From Candidatus Dormiibacterota bacterium (GTDB lineage Bacteria; Chloroflexota; Dormibacteria; Aeolococcales; Aeolococcaceae), in assembly GCA_003135255.1 (NCBI GenBank), contig PLAX01000044.1, positions 384 through 5,636 of the forward strand: 5,253 bases of DNA, written 5' to 3'. Below are positions 1 to 5,253 of the stretch, in pieces. How positions within the stretch are numbered: position 1 is the first letter of the stretch; every line of letters begins with the position of its first letter. The notes under the pieces were generated by a model. It saw only the letters and a list, made by a program, of their open reading frames with translations. It searched no databases and was not told where the DNA came from. The position numbers and the translations under genes were made by a program.

Positions 1-1310
1 ACCGGCGCATGGGTGCCAACCCCCACGCCAACGGCGGCATCCTGCTGCGCGATTTGCGGATGCCGGACTTTGCCGTCCACGCCGTGACCGTGCCGTCGCC
101 GGGGGCGGTCAACGCCCAGGACACCCTGGTGCTCGGCCAGTTCCTCCGCGATGTGGTCAAGCTGAACCAGGGGCAGCGGCACTTCCGGCTGTTCGGCCCC
201 GACGAGACCATCTCGAACCTCCTGGGCGCGGTCTTCGAGGCGACCAGCCGCCAATGGGACGCCCGCACTCGGGAGAACGACGAGTTTCTGGCGCCCGATG
301 GACGTGTCGTGGACTCCATGCTCAGCGAGCACCAGTGCGAGGGATGGCTGGAGGGCTACCTGCTCACCGGGCGGCACGGGCTGTTCAACTGCTACGAGGC
401 CTTCATCCACATCGTCGACTCGATGTTCAACCAGCATGCCAAGTGGCTCAAGGTGACCAGGGAGCTGCCCTGGCGCCGGGAGATCGCCTCGTTGAACTAC
501 CTGCTGGCGTCGCACGTATGGCAGCAGGACCACAACGGTTTCACCCATCAGGACCCGGGCTTCCTGGACCACGTGGTCAACAAGAAGGCCGACATCGTCC
601 GGGTGTACCTTCCTCCGGACGCCAACTGTCTCCTGTCGGTTGTCGACCACTGCCTGCGCAGTCGCAACTACGTCAACGTGGTGGTGGCGGGGAAGCACGC
701 TCTGCCCCAGTGGCTGACCATGGATGAGGCGGTCGTGCACTGCACCGAGGGAATCGGCATCTGGCAGTGGGCGAGCAACGATCAGGACGCCGAGCCGGAC
801 GTCGTGATGGCCTGCTGCGGCGACACACCCACGCTTGAGATCCTGGCGGCCGTCTCGATGCTCCGCACCCATCTCCCGGAGCTGCGGGTCAGGGTCGTCA
901 ACGTGGTCGATCTGATGAAGCTTCAGCCCAGCACCGAGCACCCGCACGGGCTGAGCGACGCCGACTACGACTCGATATTCACCAAGGACAAGCACATCAT
1001 CTTCGGCTTCCACGGCTATCCGTGGCTGATCCACCGGCTCACCTATCGCCGGGCCAACCACAACCTCCACGTCCGTGGCTACAAGGAGGAGGGCACGATC
1101 ACGACGCCCTTCGACCTCAGGGTGCAGAACGGCATCGACCGATTCCACCTCGTCCAGGATGTGATCGACCGGCTCCCTCAACTGGGCGCCAAGGGCAGCT
1201 ACCTGAAGCAGATGGTGCAGGACAAGCTGGTCGAGCACAAGCGCTACGTCGACGCCCATGGCCAGGACCTGCCCGAGGTCCGGGACTGGAAGTGGAGCAG
1301 CGCGCAGTGA
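1..1310 (+). CDS. xfp: Phosphoketolase (xylulose-5-P/fructose-6-P), 3' part only
   Basis: Thiamine-diphosphate enzyme that cleaves xylulose 5-phosphate and/or fructose 6-phosphate with phosphate to acetyl-phosphate plus glyceraldehyde 3-phosphate or erythrose 4-phosphate; cytosolic, central to the phosphoketolase (bifid-type) shunt. The frame is open to the window edge, and the two codons before the ATG at 9 (Arg-Arg) continue the family's RRMGANPHANGG segment, so that ATG is internal. Roughly 370 residues, including most of the thiamine-binding N-terminal domain, lie upstream (family about 800 aa). Numbering from the ATG at 9: the middle XFP domain has the SEHQCEGWLEGY motif (106-117), LTGRHG (119-124) and NGFTH (176-180). 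By motif position, N176 and H180 match the active-site Asn549 and His553 of the Bifidobacterium enzyme, and E107 probably matches Glu479. The XFP_C domain runs from about 230 and the protein ends near the family's usual RDWKW (426-430 region), so the 3' end is intact. Substrate preference cannot be read from this part. The ATPase gene follows after 25 bases, which suggests an operon. Confidence 0.96.
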   Translation, partial: RRMGANPHANGGILLRDLRMPDFAVHAVTVPSPGAVNAQDTLVLGQFLRDVVKLNQGQRHFRLFGPDETISNLLGAVFEATSRQWDARTRENDEFLAPDGRVVDSMLSEHQCEGWLEGYLLTGRHGLFNCYEAFIHIVDSMFNQHAKWLKVTRELPWRREIASLNYLLASHVWQQDHNGFTHQDPGFLDHVVNKKADIVRVYLPPDANCLLSVVDHCLRSRNYVNVVVAGKHALPQWLTMDEAVVHCTEGIGIWQWASNDQDAEPDVVMACCGDTPTLEILAAVSMLRTHLPELRVRVVNVVDLMKLQPSTEHPHGLSDADYDSIFTKDKHIIFGFHGYPWLIHRLTYRRANHNLHVRGYKEEGTITTPFDLRVQNGIDRFHLVQDVIDRLPQLGAKGSYLKQMVQDKLVEHKRYVDAHGQDLPEVRDWKWSSAQ

Positions 1311-1326
1311 ATGCCTGTGCTCCGAT

Positions 1327-1335
1327 GGAGAGGAG
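1327..1335 (+). promoter_or_regulatory. Ribosome binding site of the P-type ATPase
   Basis: A purine run GGAGAGGAG directly precedes the ATG at 1336; its first GGAG leaves a 5-base spacer. This site decides the start. The same frame is open upstream to an ATG at 1258, but that would overlap the end of phosphoketolase by 53 bases and add 26 residues that do not resemble a P-type ATPase N-terminus. Confidence 0.8.
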
Positions 1336-4128
1336 ATGACCAAGACACAGGCGGTTGATGAGACACCGGCAAAGGGACACGCGGACGGAGGCGACGAGCC
1401 CCGCAAGGCGACGGGTGGCAAGCCGGCCGGAGCCAAGCCGGGTGGGAAGGGCAGCGCGAAGGACGACTTGAGATCGCTTCCCCTCGCCGAGGTGGAGAAG
1501 CGGCTGGGATTCTCATCTGACGGCCTCACTCAAGAAGAGGCCAAGAAACGGCTGATCCAATACGGGCCCAACGAGCTCGAGGAGAAGAAGGCCAATCCGC
1601 TGCTGAAGCTGCTCACCTACTTCTGGGGCCCCATCCCCTGGATGATCGAGGCCGCGGTGATCCTCTCCGCCGTGCTCATGCATTGGCTGGACTTCTTCAT
1701 CATCCTGGTGCTGCTGCTCGCCAACGCCGGCGTCGGATTCTGGGAGGAGCGCCAGGCGGGCAAGGCGATTGAGGCCCTCAAGGCCCAGCTGGCCATCAAG
1801 GCCCGGGCGAAGCGTGACGGCAAGTGGATCACCCCGCCGGCGCGGGAGCTGGTGCCGGGCGACGTCATTCGCCTGCGGATGGGCGACATCGTGCCCGCCG
1901 ACGCCCGCCTGCTGGAGGGTGACCCCGTCGAGGTGGATCAGTCCGCCCTGACCGGGGAGTCCCTGCCCGCCACGCGCAAGATTGGGGAGGCGCTCTTCTC
2001 CGCCTCGATCATCCGGCAGGGTGAGAGCGACGCCCTGGTCTACGCCACGGGGACGAACACCTACTTCGGCAAGACCGCGGAGCTGGTTCAGGACGTCCAG
2101 GCCATCAGCCACTTCCAGAAGGCGGTGCTCAGGATCGGCACCTTCCTGATCATCCTGGCGGCGGCCATGGTGGCGCTGATCATCGTCGTCTCGCTCATCC
2201 GCGGTGATGCCTTTCTGACCACCCTGCAGTTTGCCCTGGTGCTGACCGTGGCCGCGATCCCCGTGGCCATGCCGACCGTCCTTTCGGTGACGATGGCGGT
2301 GGGCGCACGTCTGCTCGCCAAGAGGAAGGCCATCGTCAGCCGGTTGGTCGCCATCGAGGAGCTGGCGGGTGTGGACATCCTGTGCTCGGACAAGACCGGC
2401 ACCCTCACCCAGAACAAGCTGACCCTGGGGGACCCGTTCGCGGTGCACAACGTCGCTCCGGAGCAGGTGATCCTGGATGCCGCACTGGCGTCACGGGCCG
2501 ACAATGACGACACCATTGACCTGGCCGTGCTGGCGGGGGTCACGGACGCCAAGACTTTGCGGGGATACCACGTCGTCCACTTCCAGCCCTTCGATCCTGT
2601 GCACAAGCGCACCGAGGCCACGGTGAAGGCGACCGGGGGAAAGACGTTCCGGGTTTCGAAGGGCGCGCCCCAGGTGATCCTGGAGCTGGCCGCCAACTCC
2701 CGCCGGGTCAAGGCCGACGTCGACAGGGCGGTCAATGACTTCGCGGCGCGCGGCTTCCGGTCCCTGGGCGTGGCCCGCGCCGAGGGGACGGGCCCATGGC
2801 AGTTCGTGGGCGTGCTGCCCCTCTTCGACCCGCCACGCCGAGATGCCAAGGCCACCATCGCCACCGCGCTGCAGATGGGCGTGAAGGTGAAGATGGTCAC
2901 GGGCGATGCGCTGGCCATCGCCGAGGAGACCGCCAAGACGCTGGGGATGGGCACCGCCATCCTCGACGCCGCCGGTCTGGGCGACGTGAAGCGCAAGGAG
3001 ACGGCGGCGGCGGGCAAGGCCATCGAGAACGCCGACGGTTTCGCCCAGGTCTTTCCCGAGCACAAGTTCCACATCGTGGACGTGCTGCAGAAGCGGGGCC
3101 ACATCGTCGGGATGACCGGTGACGGGGTCAACGACGCGCCGGCGTTGAAGAAGGCAGACTGCGGAATCGCGGTCTCGAGTGCGACCGACGCGGCACGTGC
3201 GGCGGCCTCCATCGTGCTGACCACCCCCGGTCTGTCGGTGATCATCGAGGCGATCAAGGAGAGCCGACGGATCGTCCAGCGGATGAACAGCTATGCGATC
3301 TACCGCATCGCCGAGACGCTCCGGGTGCTGCTCTTCATCACCCTGACGATCCTGATCTTCAACTTCTTCCCGGTGACGGCGGTGATGATCGTCATGCTGG
3401 CGCTGCTCAACGACGGCTCCATCCTGTCGATCGCCTTTGACAAGGTCCATTACAAGGATCAGCCGGAGGCGTGGAACATGCGCCTGGTGCTGGGGATGGC
3501 CGGGGTGCTGGGTGTCGTGGGTCCCATCGCCGCGTTCGGCATGTTCTACATCGGCGACCGGGTCCTCAATCTCAACCACGCGCATATCCAGACGCTGATG
3601 TACCTGCTGCTGTCCGTGGCCGGATCCCTGACCATCTACCTCTCGCGCACGCGCGGTCCGTTCTGGTCGATACGGCCGGCGCGGATCCTGGTGCTGGCCG
3701 TCTCCGGGGCGGAGGCGGTGGCGACCCTCCTGGCGCTGTTCGGGATCTTCATGCCCCAGCTCAGCTGGCGGTGGGTGGTGCTGGTGTGGGGCTACTCGCT
3801 GGTGTGGTTCCTGGTGACCGACCGGGTGAAGCTGCTCGCCTATCGGATCCTCGATCCGGTGAAGCAGGTGGCCGTGAAGGGGAAGCCGGGGCTGGTCGCG
3901 GCGACGGAGCTGCCCAACGGCGGTGCGGACGCTGATCAGCCGGCGGCGGTCGCGACGAAGGCGAGGACGAAGGTGAGAGTGGCTGCGTTCCACACTGATA
4001 CGGATCCCGAGGACCCCGTGTATCACGACCGGAGCGACTGTCCCTATGGGCAAGAGATCAAGGCCAATGGCAACGACAAGCCGGGCCGGGCTGGTCGCCG
4101 ACGGTGCGACTGGTGCACCCATGCCTAG
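1336..4128 (+). CDS. P3A-type plasma-membrane H+-exporting P-type ATPase
   Basis: Integral membrane pump that hydrolyses ATP through a phospho-aspartate intermediate to expel protons; 930 aa from the ATG with the good ribosome site. Residues 1-45 are a Lys/Gly/Ala-rich extension, followed by a cation-ATPase N-terminal domain (about 45-95). Helices: TM1 about 100-116, TM2 119-137, TM3 266-288, TM4 295-320 with IPVAMP (308-313), TM5 656-676, TM6 679-700, TM7 716-740, TM8 752-771, TM9 784-805, TM10 808-828. Catalytic motifs: TGES 206-209 (actuator), DKTGT with phosphorylated D352, KGAP 442-445 (nucleotide binding), TGDA 522-525, TGDGVNDAP 594-602. By motif alignment with plant AHA2, N130 (TM2), R663 (TM5) and D693 in LLNDGS (TM6) match Asn106, Arg655 and Asp684 of the proton path, which favours H+ over other cations. 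Bacterial members are commonly shorter; the excess here is the N-extension and a roughly 100-residue soluble tail ending in a Cys/His cluster. It has no plant-type autoinhibitory domain that I can recognise. Probably co-transcribed with phosphoketolase. Confidence 0.95.
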   Translation: MTKTQAVDETPAKGHADGGDEPRKATGGKPAGAKPGGKGSAKDDLRSLPLAEVEKRLGFSSDGLTQEEAKKRLIQYGPNELEEKKANPLLKLLTYFWGPIPWMIEAAVILSAVLMHWLDFFIILVLLLANAGVGFWEERQAGKAIEALKAQLAIKARAKRDGKWITPPARELVPGDVIRLRMGDIVPADARLLEGDPVEVDQSALTGESLPATRKIGEALFSASIIRQGESDALVYATGTNTYFGKTAELVQDVQAISHFQKAVLRIGTFLIILAAAMVALIIVVSLIRGDAFLTTLQFALVLTVAAIPVAMPTVLSVTMAVGARLLAKRKAIVSRLVAIEELAGVDILCSDKTGTLTQNKLTLGDPFAVHNVAPEQVILDAALASRADNDDTIDLAVLAGVTDAKTLRGYHVVHFQPFDPVHKRTEATVKATGGKTFRVSKGAPQVILELAANSRRVKADVDRAVNDFAARGFRSLGVARAEGTGPWQFVGVLPLFDPPRRDAKATIATALQMGVKVKMVTGDALAIAEETAKTLGMGTAILDAAGLGDVKRKETAAAGKAIENADGFAQVFPEHKFHIVDVLQKRGHIVGMTGDGVNDAPALKKADCGIAVSSATDAARAAASIVLTTPGLSVIIEAIKESRRIVQRMNSYAIYRIAETLRVLLFITLTILIFNFFPVTAVMIVMLALLNDGSILSIAFDKVHYKDQPEAWNMRLVLGMAGVLGVVGPIAAFGMFYIGDRVLNLNHAHIQTLMYLLLSVAGSLTIYLSRTRGPFWSIRPARILVLAVSGAEAVATLLALFGIFMPQLSWRWVVLVWGYSLVWFLVTDRVKLLAYRILDPVKQVAVKGKPGLVAATELPNGGADADQPAAVATKARTKVRVAAFHTDTDPEDPVYHDRSDCPYGQEIKANGNDKPGRAGRRRCDWCTHA
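4018..4125 (+). other. Cys/His-rich C-terminal module of the ATPase
   Basis: Residues 895-930 of the ATPase form a compact segment with H897, C902, C924, C927 and H929. The pattern is H-x4-C-P-Y-G, then 19 residues rich in Gly, Asn, Lys and Arg, then C-D-W-C-x-H. It is separated from the last membrane helix by an Ala/Lys/Gly-rich linker (about 842-884). One His plus one Cys followed by a CxxC pair resembles a small zinc-ribbon or treble-clef metal site, although a redox-active CxxC is also possible. With TM10 as placed, the tail should face the cytoplasm, as the C-terminus does in P3A pumps. The residues are seen directly; metal binding and any regulatory role are inference, and I cannot name a domain family. 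Confidence 0.6.
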
Positions 4129-4179
4129 GCGAGGTTGGGCCCGGAGATCCGCGCTTCCTGCTCTCGCAGCCGGAGGGCG

Positions 4180-4189
4180 GACGGCCGTC
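4180..4189. repeat. 10-bp perfect palindrome in the ATPase-ppk2 gap
   Basis: GACGGCCGTC is its own reverse complement. It lies 51 bases after the ATPase stop codon. It could be part of an operator, but such palindromes are not rare at this G+C content, and no promoter elements are recognisable around it. Confidence 0.3.
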
Positions 4190-4201
4190 GGTATCGGAAG
4201 C

Positions 4202-4223
4202 CCCCAGCGCTCTGCGCTGGTGG
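4202..4223 (+). terminator. Stem-loop between the ATPase gene and ppk2, possible weak terminator or attenuator
   Basis: CCAGCGC (4204-4210) pairs perfectly with GCGCTGG (4214-4220) around a TCT loop. Two more C-G pairs (4202-4203 with 4222-4223) form across a single bulged T at 4221. A smaller CCGC/GCGG stem with an AGC loop follows at 4225-4235. No T-run comes after it, so it is not a classical intrinsic terminator. It could be a U-less terminator of the kind proposed in GC-rich bacteria, an attenuator lowering ppk2 expression, or an mRNA stabilising structure at the end of the ATPase message. The rest of the gap (4129-4275) has no recognisable -35/-10 promoter. Confidence 0.3.
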
Positions 4224-4261
4224 CCCGCAGCGCGGTGACGGGGCGAGCCATCACCGCTCAT

Positions 4262-4269
4262 GGGAAGGA
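4262..4269 (+). promoter_or_regulatory. Ribosome binding site of ppk2
   Basis: GGGAAGGA lies 6 bases before the ATG at 4276. This supports the 300-residue protein over a TTG at 4135 in the same frame, which would add 47 residues of Arg/Gly/Ser-rich sequence unlike the PPK2 family. Confidence 0.75.
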
Positions 4270-4275
4270 CGAGAG

Positions 4276-5178
4276 ATGAAGCTCAGCAAGGCCGTCATCG
4301 AGGAGCTGAAGGTCACCCCGGGGAAGCCGGCCGGCCTCGAGCAGCGGAGCACCGAGGCGACCGCGGCTGACTGGCTGGGGGCCGGCAAGAAGAAGCCCAA
4401 GGGGGTGGCCGAGGAGGACCTCCAGTCCTACGTCGATGAGCTGACGGCGTCCCAGGAGCTGCTGTGGGCGAGCGACAGCCACGCCCTGCTGGTCGTCCTC
4501 CAAGCCATGGACGCCGCCGGCAAGGACGGGACCATCAAGCACGTCATGTCGGGGGTGAACCCGCAGGGTTGCAATGTGGAGGCGTTCAAGCAGCCCTCCG
4601 CCGAGGAGCTCGAGCATGACTTCCTGTGGCGCTACAGCAAGGCGCTCCCCGAGCGTGGGCGGATCGGGATCTTCAACCGCTCCTACTACGAGGAGGTCCT
4701 GGTGGTCCGGGTGCACCCCGAGCTGCTGAATCGCCGGCTTGACGCCTCCGGCGACGGGCCCACGGAGGCCGTGTGGCAGCACCGCTACGAGGACATCAAC
4801 GCCTTCGAGCGCCACCTTTCCCGCACCGGCACCCGGATCGTGAAGATCTTCCTGCACCTCTCCCGCGAGGAGCAGAAGAAGCGATTTCTCGAGCGCCTGG
4901 ACGACCCCACCAAGTACTGGAAGTTCTCGGCTGGCGATCTGGCCGAGCGCGGGTACTGGGACGAGTACCGGGCCGCCTACGAGGAGGCGATCAGCGCCAC
5001 CTCCACCCCGTGGGCGCCGTGGTATGTGGTGCCGGCGGACCACAAGTACGCGCTCCGACCGCTGGTGGGCGGCCTTCTGGTCCACACCATCGACGAGATC
5101 GACCTTCGGCTCCCGGAGGTCGGCCCGGATGAGCTGCAGGTCCTGGCCCGGGCCAGGGACAAGCTGCGGGCCGAGTGA
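4276..5178 (+). CDS. ppk2: Polyphosphate kinase 2, class III type (polyP:AMP/ADP phosphotransferase)
   Basis: Cytosolic enzyme of the PPK2 family (P-loop kinase fold) that transfers phosphate between inorganic polyphosphate and nucleotides. Class III members can phosphorylate both AMP and ADP and so make ATP from AMP and polyP. The 300 aa length fits a single-domain PPK2. The Walker A-like loop is DAAGKDGT (79-86; D79, K83, D84). Next come the NPQGCNVEAFKQP stretch (about 95-107) and HDFLWR (114-119), then the Walker B/FNRS segment GRIGIFNRSYYEEVLVVRV (128-146). The Arg/Lys-rich lid region holds RFLERLDDP (203-211) and KYWKF (213-217), followed by APWYVVPAD (247-255). The NP-G-V/F, HDFLWR and FNRS-YE-VLVVRV pattern recalls the Meiothermus ruber class III enzyme rather than class I or II; the class call is from memory of these motifs, so less certain than the family. 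It lies 147 bases after the ATPase gene with its own strong ribosome site; a hairpin sits between them. Confidence 0.94.
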   Translation: MKLSKAVIEELKVTPGKPAGLEQRSTEATAADWLGAGKKKPKGVAEEDLQSYVDELTASQELLWASDSHALLVVLQAMDAAGKDGTIKHVMSGVNPQGCNVEAFKQPSAEELEHDFLWRYSKALPERGRIGIFNRSYYEEVLVVRVHPELLNRRLDASGDGPTEAVWQHRYEDINAFERHLSRTGTRIVKIFLHLSREEQKKRFLERLDDPTKYWKFSAGDLAERGYWDEYRAAYEEAISATSTPWAPWYVVPADHKYALRPLVGGLLVHTIDEIDLRLPEVGPDELQVLARARDKLRAE

Positions 5179-5253
5179 CGGCTCACGAACGCCGGGAATC
5201 ACAGGCGGGTCCACCTCAGGTGAGCACCACCCCGAACCTGGGCCTGCCCCCAC
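5179..5253. other. Non-coding end of window after ppk2, with a short inverted repeat
   Basis: No convincing gene, tRNA or T-tailed terminator is visible in these 75 bases. CACCT-C-AGGTG (5212-5222) is an 11-base odd palindrome. Its one-base centre is too tight for a hairpin, so if functional it would be a protein-binding half-site pair for a downstream gene rather than a terminator. The window edge prevents a decision. Confidence 0.3.

Noticed and set aside
9..11. ATG at 9 as the start of phosphoketolase
   Set aside because: The preceding codons continue the family sequence (Arg-Arg before MGANPH), and a start here would leave out the thiamine-binding N-terminal half. The gene is simply cut by the window edge.
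1258..1335. Upstream start of the ATPase at 1258
   Set aside because: It overlaps the phosphoketolase end and lacks family resemblance; the ATG at 1336 has a well-spaced GGAG.
1513..2448. 311-codon open frame on the - strand
   Set aside because: Antisense shadow of the ATPase 5' half; Gly/Gln/Asp/Arg-rich with no motif.
2088..3257. 389-codon open frame on the - strand
   Set aside because: Antisense shadow of the ATPase; Ser/Ala/Thr-rich with no motif and no ribosome site of note.
2491..4254. 587-codon open frame on the - strand, opposite the ATPase gene
   Set aside because: It is antisense to a gene with intact P-type ATPase motifs. Its translation is Arg/His/Gln/Asp-rich low-complexity sequence with no recognisable domain, as expected from the complement of GC-rich codons.
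4121..4279. Small + strand frame (ATG at 4121, or 4046 within the ATPase) whose TGA overlaps the ppk2 ATG as ATGA, a translational-coupling geometry
   Set aside because: No Shine-Dalgarno before either ATG, an Arg/Ala/Gly/Ser composition typical of random GC-rich sequence, and ppk2 has its own strong ribosome site. The ATGA overlap is probably chance, though conservation among relatives would reopen it.
4258..5253. 331-codon open frame on the - strand running off the window
   Set aside because: Mirrors ppk2 on the other strand; Leu/Gly/Val/Pro-rich translation with no family resemblance.
5190..5253. Possible tRNA or T-arm-like sequence on the - strand near the window end (CCAGGTTCGGGG)
   Set aside because: The loop does not fit the TTCRANY pattern and no acceptor or anticodon stems can be assembled around it.

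Overview
This is a GC-rich (roughly two-thirds G+C), tightly packed bacterial chromosomal window with three genes, all on the + strand. They are the 3' half of a phosphoketolase gene, a complete P3A-type (plant/fungal-like) proton-pumping ATPase, and a complete class III-type polyphosphate kinase 2. There are no RNA genes, mobile elements, CRISPR arrays or broken genes. The composition and gene content fit a high-GC soil or environmental bacterium (Actinomycetota, Chloroflexota, Dormibacterota and similar groups are all possible), but the window has no marker that settles the taxonomy.

Layout: bases 1-1310 are the C-terminal 435 or so residues of phosphoketolase, whose start lies upstream of the window. 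A 25-base gap carrying a good Shine-Dalgarno sequence leads to the ATPase at 1336-4128 (930 aa). This ATPase has the usual ten-helix P-type core, plus a Lys/Gly/Ala-rich N-terminal extension of about 45 residues and a C-terminal tail of about 100 residues that ends in a compact Cys/His cluster. A 147-base gap containing a perfect 7-bp stem with a 3-base loop separates it from ppk2 at 4276-5178 (300 aa). The last 75 bases hold no recognisable gene.

How the genes may work together (inference): phosphoketolase splits sugar phosphates to acetyl-phosphate, which can be turned into ATP and acetate. The P3A ATPase spends ATP to expel protons. A class III PPK2 can rebuild ATP from AMP or ADP at the expense of polyphosphate. 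The set reads as an energy and pH homeostasis cluster suited to acid or low-energy stress. The phosphoketolase-ATPase spacing supports co-transcription. The larger gap and hairpin before ppk2 leave open whether it shares the transcript.

The most unusual element is the Cys/His-rich tail on the ATPase. It sits where eukaryotic P3A pumps carry their autoinhibitory domain but looks like a metal-binding or redox module instead.
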